NCBI RefSeq assembly: GCF_019697375.1
Contig: NZ_JAHCDI010000004.1
Span: 2,343,324-2,407,323, forward strand
Source: Micromonospora tarapacensis
GTDB taxonomy: Bacteria > Actinomycetota > Actinomycetes > Mycobacteriales > Micromonosporaceae
Length of the DNA stretch: 64,000 nt
Direction of reading: 5' to 3'
Part shown: positions 8,447 to 17,803 of the stretch, piece by piece
Layout: every line of letters starts with the position of its first letter
Numbering within the stretch: position 1 is the stretch's first letter
The notes under the pieces: generated by a model
The model's database searches: none
The model's input: only the letters and a program-made list of their open reading frames with translations
What the model was told of the DNA's origin: nothing
Made by a program: the position numbers and the translations under genes

Positions 8447-9429
8447 CAGCGGTCCTCCCCGTCGGAGTAGTGCACCCAGAACCGGCCGGTGCCGAAGAAG
8501 ACGGCCGTGATGACCGCGATGGCGACCAGGAACACCCAGGCCATCGCGGAGGCGTAGCCCATCTCCAGGTCGGTGAAGCCGGCGATGTAGAGGTTGAGCG
8601 TGTACATCAGCGTCGAGTCGACGGGCCCGCCGGTGCCGTTGCTGAGCACGAACGCGGCGGTGAAGCCCTGGAAACCGTTGATGGTCTCCAGCACCAGGTT
8701 GAAGAAGATCACCGGGGAGAGCATCGGCAGCGTCACGTTGACGAACTGCCGGAACCGGCCGGCCCCGTCGACCGAGGCGGCCTCGTACAGCTCGGTGGGC
8801 ACCTGCTTGAGCCCGGCCAGGAAGATCACCATCGGTGCGCCGAACTGCCAGATGGCCAGCACCATCAGCGTCTCCAGCGCCCAGTCCGGGTCGTTGACCC
8901 AGGGTCTGCCCTGGATGCCGAACACGGCGAGGAACGAGTTGAACGCCCCCTCGCGGTTGAACATGTTCACCCAGACGATGGCCAGCGCCACACTGCCGCC
9001 GAGCAGTGACGGCAGGTAGAACAGGCCGCGGAACAGCCCGACACCGCGCCAGGCCCGGTTGAGCAGCAGGGCCACCCCGAGCGCCGCGGCCAGTTTCAGC
9101 GGCACGGCGATCAGGGCGAAGCTGAGGGTGACCCGCACCGAGTGCCACCACGACGGGTCGCTGGTGAACATCCGCTCGTAGTTGGCCAGGCCGACCCACT
9201 CCACCTCGGAGAACGGGGTGAGGATGTCGTAGTTGGTGAAGCTGAGGTAGAGCGACAACAGCATGGGTAGCGCCGTGACGCCCATCAGACCGATGAGCCA
9301 GGGCGACAGGAAGACGTAGCCGGCCAGACCTTCCCCGTGCCGGATCCGTCCGGTCCCGCGCCGGGTGGCGTCGGGCCGGACGGATCCGGTGTCGCGGCGA
9401 GTCGGGTCGGGCGCCGTGGTCAGGGCCAC
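8446..9429 (-). CDS. Carbohydrate ABC transporter permease, MalF type
   Basis: A 327-residue permease. A charged cytoplasmic N-terminus of about 35 residues precedes the first helix (GYVFLSPWLIGLMGVTALPM), and the EAA loop reads ELYEAASVDGAGRFRQF. GTG 9429 has an AGGAG site directly upstream. It forms the heterodimeric channel with the MalG-type protein to which it is coupled by an ATGA overlap. No ATPase gene is nearby, again implying a shared ATPase. Confidence 0.95.
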   Translation of the reverse strand: MALTTAPDPTRRDTGSVRPDATRRGTGRIRHGEGLAGYVFLSPWLIGLMGVTALPMLLSLYLSFTNYDILTPFSEVEWVGLANYERMFTSDPSWWHSVRVTLSFALIAVPLKLAAALGVALLLNRAWRGVGLFRGLFYLPSLLGGSVALAIVWVNMFNREGAFNSFLAVFGIQGRPWVNDPDWALETLMVLAIWQFGAPMVIFLAGLKQVPTELYEAASVDGAGRFRQFVNVTLPMLSPVIFFNLVLETINGFQGFTAAFVLSNGTGGPVDSTLMYTLNLYIAGFTDLEMGYASAMAWVFLVAIAVITAVFFGTGRFWVHYSDGEDR

Positions 9430-9459
9430 GAACTGCTCCTCTCCGGGTGCTGCGGCGGG

Positions 9460-10800
9460 TCAGGAGGCGATTGCCGCCTTGCAGGCCGCGACGAACTGGG
9501 CGGCGGCCTCGGCGGGTGTGGCCCGCCCGTACTGGGCGTTCTCGCCGGCCTTGGTCAGCTCGGCACGGACCTTGCTGTGCCCCTTGATCGGCACCTGGGG
9601 TGACTCGCCGAACGTCTCGGCCAGCTCGGTCTCGACCGCGATCGACTGCTTCATCGCCTCGTCGGTGGTGTCGTCGCTGACCACCCGGCGCAGGTCCAGG
9701 TTGGACGGCAGGCCCCGGTCGGTGCCGAGCAGCTTTACCGCCTCCGGGTCGTTGGCCAAGAAGTTGATCACGTCGACCGCGGCGTCGGCGTTCTTGCTGC
9801 CCCGGAAGACCGACCAGTACATGGAGGCGCGGGCCCACTGGCCACTGGGGTCACCCGGATAGGCGATGACACCCAGCTCGTCGGCGGTGTTCTTCTTCAG
9901 CTCCGGCATCTGGTTGACCCAGACCCAGGAGGTCGCCGACTTGCCGGTCACCACGAGCTGCTTGGTGATGTCGGTGGCGTTGCCCTCGTGGATGACGTCG
10001 GGGGTCGGCGTGGCGCCCCGGTCCCGGGCGCCCTTCCACAGCTCGAACCACCTGGTCACGTCCTCGGCGGTGAAGCCGAGCTCACTGCCGGTGTAGAGAT
10101 CCTTGCCCTGCTGGCGCAGCCAGACCCAGAACGCCTTGTAGTCGGCGCTGGGATCCTGCGTACCGGGGACCCCGGTCTTCTTGCTGACCTGCTCGGCCCA
10201 GGCGATGTGCTCCTCCCAGCTCATCCCGGTGGTCGGCTCGGGCAGCCCGTTCTTGTCCAGCAGGGTCTTGTTGTAGACCAGCCCCTGGGTGTTCTCACCG
10301 GCGGCCAGGCCGGCGAGCTTGCCGTCGACCACGCCGTACTGGAGCAGGCTGGGCGGGAACTTCGTGGTGTCCAGGTCGCCGGCGTCCTGGTACGGCTTCA
10401 GGTCCAGGGTGGTGTTGCGGGCCGCGTACTCGGCGAGGAAGTTGTCGTCGATCTGGAAGAGGTCCGGCGGGTTGCCGCCGGCCGTGAGGGTGGCCAACTT
10501 GTCGAAGTAGCCCTGGTTGGCCTGCCAGGTCTTCTCGAAGGTGACGTCGGGGTTCTTCTGGGTGTAGAGGTCCAGCGCCTGCTCGGTGAGCTGGGCCCGG
10601 GCCTCACCGCCCCACCAGAAGATGGAAATCTTGGTCTTGCCGTCCGAGGCGGCGTCATCGCCGCAGGCCGCGGCGGCGCCGACCAACGGCAGGGCCACGA
10701 CCGCGGCGAGCAGGCCGCGCAGCAGTCGGCGGCGCAGCAGCGGGGTACGGTAGGTGCGCCCGTCGGGCGCGCTGGCGGTGGGGTGCGTTGCGGGGTGCAT
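9460..10800 (-). CDS. Extracellular sugar-binding lipoprotein (ABC importer)
   Basis: A 446-residue family 1 solute-binding protein. After a 25-residue basic leader, a hydrophobic stretch ends in a lipobox-like VGAAAAC, predicting lipid anchoring. The mature region opens KISIFWWGGEARAQ and contains NPPDLFQIDD and GLVYNKTLLDKNG, typical of the family. ATG 10800 is preceded by AAGGAG. It is the first gene of the second importer unit and is followed by two permeases. The neighbouring sugar-acid catabolic operon suggests a uronate-containing oligosaccharide as ligand; this is an inference. Confidence 0.95.
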   Translation of the reverse strand: MHPATHPTASAPDGRTYRTPLLRRRLLRGLLAAVVALPLVGAAAACGDDAASDGKTKISIFWWGGEARAQLTEQALDLYTQKNPDVTFEKTWQANQGYFDKLATLTAGGNPPDLFQIDDNFLAEYAARNTTLDLKPYQDAGDLDTTKFPPSLLQYGVVDGKLAGLAAGENTQGLVYNKTLLDKNGLPEPTTGMSWEEHIAWAEQVSKKTGVPGTQDPSADYKAFWVWLRQQGKDLYTGSELGFTAEDVTRWFELWKGARDRGATPTPDVIHEGNATDITKQLVVTGKSATSWVWVNQMPELKKNTADELGVIAYPGDPSGQWARASMYWSVFRGSKNADAAVDVINFLANDPEAVKLLGTDRGLPSNLDLRRVVSDDTTDEAMKQSIAVETELAETFGESPQVPIKGHSKVRAELTKAGENAQYGRATPAEAAAQFVAACKAAIAS

Positions 10801-10819
10801 GTGCGCTCACTCCTTGGCG

Positions 10820-11950
10820 TTAGGAGGCGACGACGTCACCGGCGGCCACGATCGGGCCGCCCGGGTCCGCACGGCGATGCGGACCCGGGCCTGCGGCAGC
10901 GGCACCGGGACGTTCCCGGCCGGCATAGGGGCCCGGCGCGGTGGAGTCGCGGATGACCAACTCGGTCTGGAGCATTACCTGTGCGGTGGTACGACGGGCG
11001 CCGACAGCCACGGCGGCACCGCTGCCACGCCCGGTGCGCGGAAGCGCGGTGTCCTGTTGCAGCAACATGTCGACGGCCGTCCGGCCGGCGGCCGCGGTCG
11101 GCGTGGCCACCGTCGTCAGCTTGGGGCGGGTGAGCCGGCTCAGGGAGATGTCGTCGACACCGACGACACTGACCTCCTGCGGCACCCTGACCCCGAGTGC
11201 GTCGAGCCCTTCGAGGAGGCCGATCGCCATCAGGTCGTTGTAGGCGAGCACGGCGGTGACACCGGCCCGGCGGACGTGTTCCGCCTGGCCGAGACCGCCG
11301 GTCTCGGTGGGCGGATTCGGGCCGAGCACGGTCAGGTCGGCGCCGGCGGCCTGGGCGGCGGCGCTGGCGGCCCGCCGCAGCTCCCGGCTGGTCCAGGAGC
11401 CGCGGGGGCCACCGAGTAGCGCGATCTCGCGATGGCCCAGCCCGGCGAGGTGCTCGATGGCGGAACGCGCGCCCTGCCCCACGTCCATCAGGACGCACGG
11501 CAGGCCGGCCAACTGGCGATTGACCACCACCAGCGGCACCTCCCGGCTGAGCTGCTCGATCAGGCTGTTGCTCATCCGGGGACTGCACAACAGCACCCCG
11601 TCGACCTGCTTGGCCAGGGCGTGGACCAGTTCCTCCTCCGCGGCGGCGTCCTCGTCGGTGTCGGCGACGAAGACGTGGTAGTCGCGGTGGCGGGCCTGGC
11701 TCTCCGCCGCCTTGATCAGGGGCGGGAAGAAGGGGTTGGCGATGTCGGCGATGATCAGCCCGATGTTGTGGGTGCGACCGGTGATGAGTGCGCGGGCGGC
11801 CCGGTTGGGCCGGTAGCCCAGATCCTCGGCGCACGCCAGCACCCGTACCCGGGTCTCCGGGTTGACCAGGTGGGGCGCGGAGAAGGTGCGGGAAACGGTG
11901 GAGATGTGCACGCCGGAGGCCCGCGCGACGTCCCGGATGGTGACCGGCAT
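10820..11950 (-). CDS. LacI-family transcriptional regulator
   Basis: A 376-residue regulator. The helix-turn-helix is RDVARASGVHISTVSRTFS, followed by a two-lobed sugar-binding domain (IGLIIADIANPFFPPLI; VVGVDDISLSRLTRPKLTT). ATG 11950 has GGGAGG upstream. The last 35 residues are Pro/Gly/Ala rich and probably disordered. It sits between the importer unit it precedes and the divergent catabolic operon, with two candidate operators in the shared intergenic region. That arrangement suggests it controls both and responds to a pathway intermediate. Confidence 0.94.
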   Translation of the reverse strand: MPVTIRDVARASGVHISTVSRTFSAPHLVNPETRVRVLACAEDLGYRPNRAARALITGRTHNIGLIIADIANPFFPPLIKAAESQARHRDYHVFVADTDEDAAAEEELVHALAKQVDGVLLCSPRMSNSLIEQLSREVPLVVVNRQLAGLPCVLMDVGQGARSAIEHLAGLGHREIALLGGPRGSWTSRELRRAASAAAQAAGADLTVLGPNPPTETGGLGQAEHVRRAGVTAVLAYNDLMAIGLLEGLDALGVRVPQEVSVVGVDDISLSRLTRPKLTTVATPTAAAGRTAVDMLLQQDTALPRTGRGSGAAVAVGARRTTAQVMLQTELVIRDSTAPGPYAGRERPGAAAAGPGPHRRADPGGPIVAAGDVVAS

Positions 11951-11999
11951 TCAGGCCTCCCTCATGGATGTGTCGGCGGTCACGGGTGCCGCCAATTAA

Positions 12000-12013
12000 T
12001 GCAAACGGTTGCT
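12000..12013. promoter_or_regulatory. LacI-type operator, site 1
   Basis: The sequence TGCAAACGGTTGCT contains the imperfect inverted repeat GCAAACGGTTGC around a central CG. It lies 50 bases upstream of the minus-strand lacI start and shares its half-site with a second site at 12151-12164. The adjacent LacI protein is the expected ligand; it may autoregulate and control the importer from here. Confidence 0.65.
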
Positions 12014-12150
12014 CCAGTGTCAACGGTGGATGGTTACAGATGTGTTGCGGCACCACTCTCATGGGGCGTCCTAATAACCCCATAGCGGTTCAAAAACCGC
12101 CGTTTCTCGGCCTCGCGTTGACGTCGTCGGATCGACCGTGGTTACTTCAT

Positions 12151-12164
12151 TGCAAAGGTTTGCA
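12151..12164. promoter_or_regulatory. LacI-type operator, site 2
   Basis: TGCAAAGGTTTGCA has perfect 6-base arms (TGCAAA/TTTGCA) and shares the half-site of site 1, 151 bases away. It lies 23 bases before the first catabolic gene, overlapping where a promoter would sit, so binding should block transcription of the sugar-acid operon. Two spaced sites would allow DNA looping. Confidence 0.65.
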
Positions 12165-12187
12165 CGAAGATCGAGGAGGGTCGGTCT

Positions 12188-13516
12188 GTGTCACCGCAAC
12201 CCGGCAGGCGCATCCGGTACGCCGTGGTCGGCACCGGCGCGCGCGCCGAGATGTTCGTCCGGGCGCTGGTCCGCGGCCACCCGGACACCGCCGAACTGGT
12301 CGCGTTCGCCGACGTCAACCAGGCCCGGATGGACGCCCACAACCGGTGGCTCGGCGAGTTGGGCCACCCGCCCGTGCCGACGTACCACGCCGCCGACTTC
12401 ACCGCGATGCTGGCCAAGGAGCGGGTCGACGTCGTGCTGGTGACCTCGGTGGACGTCACCCATGACCAGTACGTGGTGGCCGCCCTGGAGGCCGGCTGCG
12501 ACGTGGTGACCGAGAAGCCGATGACCACCGACGCGCCGCGATGCCAGCGCATCCTCGACGCGGTACGGCGTACCGGCCGGCGGGTCACGGTGGCGTTCAA
12601 CTACCGCTACAACCCGCTGCACGAGCAGCTGCGCCGGCTGCTCGCCCAGGGCGCGGTCGGCGAGATCGGCTCGGTGCACTTCGAGTGGCTGCTCGACGTG
12701 CGGCACGGCGCCGACTACTTCCGCCGCTGGCACCGCGACAAGGCCAGCTCCGGCGGCCTGATGGTGCACAAGGCCAGCCACCACTTCGACCTGGTCAACT
12801 GGTGGCTGGACGCGACACCCGTGCGGGTGTACGCCGCCGGTCGGCTGTTCTTCTACGGCGAGGCCGGCCGCCGGCACGGCTACGCCCGCGACTACGAGCG
12901 CGCCCACGGCTGCCCCGCCGCCGCCGACGACCCGTTCGCGCTGCGGCTGGCCGAGCACCCCCGGTTGCGTGAGCTGTACCTCGACGCCGAGGACGAGGAC
13001 GGCTACCACCGTGACCGCAACGTCTTCGCGCCCGGCGTGAGCATCGAGGACGACATGTCGGTGCTGGCCACCTACTCCACCGGCGCGACCATGACCTACC
13101 ACCTCACCGCGTACGCGCCCTGGGAGGGTTACCGGGTGATGGTCAACGGCAGCCGGGGCCGGCTGGAGCTGGAGGTCACCGAGAGCGAGTTCGTCAGCCC
13201 GGCCGCGGCCGGTGCGCTCAAGGGCGCCGCCCTGCACGGAGCGGAGGCCGCGGCCGAGGGTGGCGGCGCCACGCTGACCCTGCGCCCCTTCTGGACGCCG
13301 CCGCGCCGCATCGAGGTCGACGGGTACACCCGGCACGGCCACGGCGGGGCGGACGCCCGGATGACCGCGGTGCTCCTCGGCGCCGTGCCAGATCCGCTAC
13401 ACCGGGCGGCGAGCGCCCGCGACGGCGCGCTGGCCCTGCTCACCGGGCTGGCCGCCAACCGATCCTTCGACACCGGCGCCCCCGTGCGGGTCGCCGACCT
13501 GCTCACCCTCGACTGA
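12188..13516 (+). CDS. Gfo/Idh/MocA family oxidoreductase
   Basis: A 442-residue NAD(P)-dependent sugar or sugar-acid oxidoreductase. The Rossmann motif is YAVVGTGARAEMF near the N-terminus, the family motif TEKPM lies at about residue 104, and KASHHFDLVNWW contains the usual active-site His pair. GTG 12188 has a strong GAGGAGGG site. At 442 residues it is longer than the ~350-residue core because of an insertion around DYERAHGC...EDEDGYH. It is the first gene of the catabolic operon and probably oxidises the imported sugar or its uronate derivative; the substrate is not predictable. Confidence 0.92.
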   Translation: MSPQPGRRIRYAVVGTGARAEMFVRALVRGHPDTAELVAFADVNQARMDAHNRWLGELGHPPVPTYHAADFTAMLAKERVDVVLVTSVDVTHDQYVVAALEAGCDVVTEKPMTTDAPRCQRILDAVRRTGRRVTVAFNYRYNPLHEQLRRLLAQGAVGEIGSVHFEWLLDVRHGADYFRRWHRDKASSGGLMVHKASHHFDLVNWWLDATPVRVYAAGRLFFYGEAGRRHGYARDYERAHGCPAAADDPFALRLAEHPRLRELYLDAEDEDGYHRDRNVFAPGVSIEDDMSVLATYSTGATMTYHLTAYAPWEGYRVMVNGSRGRLELEVTESEFVSPAAAGALKGAALHGAEAAAEGGGATLTLRPFWTPPRRIEVDGYTRHGHGGADARMTAVLLGAVPDPLHRAASARDGALALLTGLAANRSFDTGAPVRVADLLTLD

Positions 13517-13540
13517 CCTCGACCACAGGAGCCGCACGCC

Positions 13541-14968
13541 GTGCCCACCTCGACCCGACCCGATCTGCTCCTCCCCGCCGACCCGGGCCAACGCGCGCTG
13601 GCCCGGGAGCTGTACGCGCTGGTGGCGCGGTTGCCCATCATCTCCCCGCACGGGCATGTCGACCCGGCGCTGTTGGCCGAGGACCGACCGTTTCCCGACC
13701 CGTCCCAGCTGCTCATCGTGCCCGACCACTACGTCACCCGGATGCTGTTCAGTCAGGGTGTGCTCCCGGCCGAGCTGGGGGTGCCCACCCGGGACGGCAC
13801 GCCGGTGCAGACCGACGGGCGACGGATCTGGCGGCGTTTCGCCGAGCACTGGCACCTGTTCCGGGGCACCCCGTCGCGGTTGTGGCTGGAGCAGACCCTC
13901 ACCGAGGTCTTCGGCGTGCACACCCGGCTCACCCCGGGCACCGCCGACGAGGTGTACGACGCCCTCGCGGCCAGGCTCGCCGAGCCCGACTTCCGGCCCC
14001 GGGCGCTGTTCGAACGGTTCAACATCGAGGTGCTGGCGACCACCGAGTCGCCCCTGGACGATCTGGGCCGGCACGCGAAGCTCGCCGCCGACGGCTGGGG
14101 CGGTCCCGGCGGGCGGGTGGTCACCACGTTCCGTCCGGACAATGTGGTGGATCTCGACTTCGAGGGCTGGTCGGCCAATGTCGACCGGCTCGGCGAGATC
14201 GCCGGGGAGGACACCGGCGGGTACGCCGGTTACCTGGCCGCCCTGCGCTGGCGCCGGGCCGCGTTCATCGCCGCCGGGGCCACCTCCTCCGACCACGGCC
14301 ACCCCACGGCCCGCACCCTCGACCTCGGCGCCGACGCCGCCACACTCTTCGACCGGGCCCGGCGGGGCGCGGCGCAGCCGGGCGACGCGGAGGCGTTCCG
14401 GGCGCACATGCTGCTGGAGTTCGCCCGGATGTCGCTCGACGACGGCCTGGTCATGCAGCTGCACCCCGGCGCGGTCCGCAACCACAACCGGTGGCTGCAC
14501 GCGCGGCACGGCCGCGACATCGGCGGCGACGTCCCCCAGGTCACCGAGTACGTGCACGCGCTGGCCCCGCTGCTGGACGCGTACGGCAACGACCCCCGGC
14601 TGCGGGTGGTGCTCTACACCCTCGACGAGGACACCTTCACCCGGGAGCTGGCGCCGTTGGCGGGCGGATACGCCGCGCTGCTGCTCGGCGCGCCCTGGTG
14701 GTTCCTGGACTCCCCCGAGGTGCTGCGCCGGTTCCGCGAGGCGGTCACCGAGACCGCCGGGTTCTACAACACCGCCGGGTTCGTCGACGACACCCGGGCG
14801 TTCTGCTCCATCCCGGTCCGCCACGACGTGGCGCGCCGCGTCGACGCCGGCTTCCTGGCCCGGCTGGTCGCCGAGCACCGGCTGCCGATGGACGAGGCCG
14901 CCGAGACCATCGTCGACCTGGCGTACCGGCTGCCGAAGCGGGTCTTCAAGTTCGGGGAGACGCGGTGA
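13541..14968 (+). CDS. uxaC: Uronate (glucuronate/galacturonate) isomerase
   Basis: A 475-residue member of the UxaC family of the amidohydrolase superfamily. It interconverts D-glucuronate and D-fructuronate, or D-galacturonate and D-tagaturonate. The metal-binding HxH motif appears in ISPHGHVD near residue 35. Further signatures are LLIVPDHYVTRML, NIEVLATTESPLDDL and MQLHPGAVRNHN. The full family length is present. GTG 13541 is preceded by CAGGAG, 24 bases after the oxidoreductase gene. With the reductase downstream it provides the first steps of uronate breakdown in the cytoplasm. Confidence 0.95.
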   Translation: MPTSTRPDLLLPADPGQRALARELYALVARLPIISPHGHVDPALLAEDRPFPDPSQLLIVPDHYVTRMLFSQGVLPAELGVPTRDGTPVQTDGRRIWRRFAEHWHLFRGTPSRLWLEQTLTEVFGVHTRLTPGTADEVYDALAARLAEPDFRPRALFERFNIEVLATTESPLDDLGRHAKLAADGWGGPGGRVVTTFRPDNVVDLDFEGWSANVDRLGEIAGEDTGGYAGYLAALRWRRAAFIAAGATSSDHGHPTARTLDLGADAATLFDRARRGAAQPGDAEAFRAHMLLEFARMSLDDGLVMQLHPGAVRNHNRWLHARHGRDIGGDVPQVTEYVHALAPLLDAYGNDPRLRVVLYTLDEDTFTRELAPLAGGYAALLLGAPWWFLDSPEVLRRFREAVTETAGFYNTAGFVDDTRAFCSIPVRHDVARRVDAGFLARLVAEHRLPMDEAAETIVDLAYRLPKRVFKFGETR

Positions 14969-15020
14969 GCGCGAGGAGCGCAGCGCAGCGGAGCCCCGCA
15001 GTCGCGAACGGAAGGCAACA

Positions 15021-16322
15021 ATGACCACCATCACCGACGTCAGCGTGCACGACGTGCGATTCCCCACCGCCGCCAGCGGCGACGGCTCCGACGCGATCAA
15101 CCGCGGCGACTACTCGGCCACCTATGTGGAGCTGAGCACCGACGACGGGCCGACCGGCGCCGGGTTCACCTTCACCAACGGCCGCGGCAACGAGATCACC
15201 TGCGCGGCGGTGCGCGCCCTGCGACACCACGTGGCGGGTCGTACGGTCGAGGAGATCGCCGCCGAGCCGGTGGCGTTCTGGCGTTCGCTCGTCGCCGACG
15301 TGCAGCTGCGCTGGCTGGGCCCGGAGAAGGGGGTCATCCACATGGCCACCGGCGCGCTTGTCAACGCGGTGTGGGACCTGCGGGCCAAGCTCGCCGGCAA
15401 GCCGATGTGGCGCTACCTGGCCGAGCTGCCCACCGACCAGCTGGTGGCCAACGTCGACTTCCGGCACATCACCGACGCGCTCACCGCCGACGAGGCCGCC
15501 GCCATCCTCGACAGGGGATCGACCGGATGGGACGACAGACTCGCGGTGCTGGAGCGAAGCGGGTTTCCGTCCTACACCACGTCGGTGGGATGGCTCGGCT
15601 ATCCCGACGACAAGGTGCGGACGCTGACCCGCGCCGCGTACGCCCAGGGGTGGCGGGCGGTGAAGATGAAGGTCGGCGGCCCGCCCGCCGACGACCTGCG
15701 CCGGGCCCGGATCATCCGGTCGGAGATCGGCCCGGACGCACTGCTGATGATGGACGCCAACCAGGTGTGGGACGTCGACGAGGCGATCACCAACATGACG
15801 GCGCTGGCCGAGGTCGACCCGTACTGGATCGAGGAGCCGACGCACGCCGACGACATCCTCGGCCACGCCCGGATCGCCCGCGCGCTGGGCGAGCTGACCG
15901 GCGGGCGGTGCCGGGTCGCCACCGGCGAGGTGGCCGCCAACAAGGTCATTTTCAAGCAGCTGTTGCAGGCCGAGGCGATCGGCGTGATGCAGATCGACGC
16001 CTGCCGGGTCGGCGGGGTCGACGAGGTCCTCGCCGAGATCCTGCTGGCCGCGAAGTTCGGGGTGCCGATCTGCCCGCACGCCGGCGGCGTCGGCCTCTGC
16101 GAGTACGTGCAGCACCTGGCGATCTTCGACTACCTGCGGGTGGGCACCAGCCTGGAGGGACGGATGGTGGAGTACGTCGACCACCTGCACGAGCACTTCG
16201 TGGACCCGGTACGCACCCGCGACGGGCGGTACCTGCTGCCGACGGCACCGGGCTACAGCGCCACCATGCACCCGGAGTCGATCGCCGCCTTCCGCTTCCC
16301 GGACGGCCCGGCGTGGCGGTGA
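15021..16322 (+). CDS. L-fuconate dehydratase-like enolase-superfamily enzyme
   Basis: A 433-residue mandelate-racemase/enolase superfamily protein that closely follows the L-fuconate dehydratase family. It has HDVRFPTAASGDGSDA at the N-terminus, LRWLGPEKGVIHMA, the KMK pair in AVKMKVGG, metal ligands in MDANQVWD, WIEEPT and ATGE, and the catalytic His in PHAGGVGLCE. ATG 15021 is chosen because the family start is there; the longer upstream frame is a shadow of uxaC. The expected reaction is dehydration of a six-carbon sugar acid to a 2-keto-3-deoxy acid. TGE is followed by Val rather than the usual His, so the exact substrate may differ. Confidence 0.9.
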   Translation: MTTITDVSVHDVRFPTAASGDGSDAINRGDYSATYVELSTDDGPTGAGFTFTNGRGNEITCAAVRALRHHVAGRTVEEIAAEPVAFWRSLVADVQLRWLGPEKGVIHMATGALVNAVWDLRAKLAGKPMWRYLAELPTDQLVANVDFRHITDALTADEAAAILDRGSTGWDDRLAVLERSGFPSYTTSVGWLGYPDDKVRTLTRAAYAQGWRAVKMKVGGPPADDLRRARIIRSEIGPDALLMMDANQVWDVDEAITNMTALAEVDPYWIEEPTHADDILGHARIARALGELTGGRCRVATGEVAANKVIFKQLLQAEAIGVMQIDACRVGGVDEVLAEILLAAKFGVPICPHAGGVGLCEYVQHLAIFDYLRVGTSLEGRMVEYVDHLHEHFVDPVRTRDGRYLLPTAPGYSATMHPESIAAFRFPDGPAWR

Positions 16323-17803
16323 CGGTGGGCGCGTCCCGGCTCGACCTGGGCGCGGTGCGCCGGTTGCCCGCCGAGGCCCGTCCGCTTATCCGCCCGGGCA
16401 CTGTGCCGGCCGGTGTGGTGCACCTCGGGCTCGGCGCCTTCCACCGCGCCCACCAGGCGGTCTACACCGAGCAGGCGGTCGGGCTGGCCGGCGGCGACTG
16501 GGGCATCATCGGGGTCGCCCCGCGCAACGCCGAGCTGGTGCGGACCCTGACCGCGCAGGACAACCTGTACAGCGTCAGCACGCTCTGGCCTGCCGACCGG
16601 CGGACCCGGGTGATCGGGGCACTGGCCGGGGTGCGGCTGGCCGCCGCCGATCCGCAGGCGGTGGTGGCGCTGCTGGCCGACCCGGCGATCCGGGTCGTCA
16701 CCCTGACCGTCACCGAGAAGGCCTACCAGCTCGATCCGGCCGCCGGCACGCTGCGCCCCGATTCGGAGCTGGTCGCCGACCTGACCACCGACCGGCCGCC
16801 GGCCACCGTGCCGGGGCTGCTGGTGCGCGGCCTGTTGGCCCGAGCCGCCGCCGACGCCGGGCCGATCGCCCTGGTCAGCTGCGACAACCTGCCCGCCAAC
16901 GGCCGGCGGCTGCGGGGCCTGGTCACCCAGTCCCTGTCGTACGCGGGCGCGCCGCAGCCAGCGGTCGACTGGGTCGCCACGCAGGTCGGCTTCCCCGGCA
17001 CCATGGTGGACCGGATCGTCCCGGCCAGTACCCCGGAGACCCTGGCGGCGGCCCACCAGGCACTCGGCGTCACGGATCTGGCGGCGGTGGCGGCCGAGCC
17101 GTACAGCCAGTGGGTCATCGAGGACGACTTCCCCGCCGGACGGCCCGCCTGGGATCGGGCCGGGGCGGTGCTCTGCGCGGACGCGGGTCCGTGGGAGCGG
17201 CTGAAGTTACGCGCCCTCAACGGCGTGCACTCGGCCGCCGCGTACCTCGGCGCCCTGGCCGGCTGCGAGACCATCGCGGCGGCGCTCGCGCTGCCGCACC
17301 TGGGCACCGTGCTGCGCCGGCTGATCGCCGAGGACGTGGCGGCCAGCTTCGCCCCACCCGACGGCGTCGACGTGATCGGCTACGGCGAGCAGGTGCTGGA
17401 ACGCTTCGGCAACCCGGCGATCCGCCACCGGACCTTACAGGTGGCGATGGACGGATCACAGAAGCTGCCGCAACGGATCCTGCACACCGTCGCCGACCTG
17501 CGCGCCGCGGGCCGCCCGGCCCGGTGGGCCGCGCTGGTCGTCGCCGCCTGGATCCGGTTCGCCCAGGGCGCCGCCGACGACGGCCGGTCGCTGCCGCTGG
17601 ACGATCCCCTGGCCGGGCGGATCAGCGCGGCGCTGGCCGCCGCGCCGCGAACCCCGGCCGGGGCCGTCGACGCGGTGCTCGCCCTCGACGAGATCGTCCC
17701 GCCGGAGGTGGCCGCCGACGCCCAGGTCCGCGCCGACATGATCGCCTGGCTCACCGACCTGCACCGCCACGGCGTGACAGCCACCCTGGCCGGTGCGACG
17801 TGA
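16319..17803 (+). CDS. Mannitol dehydrogenase family reductase (fructuronate or tagaturonate reductase)
   Basis: A 494-residue long-chain NAD-dependent polyol dehydrogenase. The N-terminal motif VVHLGLGAFHRAHQAVYTE and the catalytic K-x4-N-x2-H pattern in LKLRALNGVHSAAAY are clear. GTG 16319 overlaps the previous stop (GTGA), indicating translational coupling. Beside a uronate isomerase, the likely reaction is NADH-dependent reduction of D-fructuronate to D-mannonate, as in UxuB. Mannitol or arabinitol dehydrogenation cannot be excluded from sequence. Confidence 0.9.
   Translation: MTVGASRLDLGAVRRLPAEARPLIRPGTVPAGVVHLGLGAFHRAHQAVYTEQAVGLAGGDWGIIGVAPRNAELVRTLTAQDNLYSVSTLWPADRRTRVIGALAGVRLAAADPQAVVALLADPAIRVVTLTVTEKAYQLDPAAGTLRPDSELVADLTTDRPPATVPGLLVRGLLARAAADAGPIALVSCDNLPANGRRLRGLVTQSLSYAGAPQPAVDWVATQVGFPGTMVDRIVPASTPETLAAAHQALGVTDLAAVAAEPYSQWVIEDDFPAGRPAWDRAGAVLCADAGPWERLKLRALNGVHSAAAYLGALAGCETIAAALALPHLGTVLRRLIAEDVAASFAPPDGVDVIGYGEQVLERFGNPAIRHRTLQVAMDGSQKLPQRILHTVADLRAAGRPARWAALVVAAWIRFAQGAADDGRSLPLDDPLAGRISAALAAAPRTPAGAVDAVLALDEIVPPEVAADAQVRADMIAWLTDLHRHGVTATLAGAT

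Noticed and set aside
13656..15020. Upstream extension of the dehydratase frame across uxaC
   Set aside because: The sequence is Thr/Ser/Pro/Arg-rich out-of-frame translation of uxaC; the family start is at ATG 15021.
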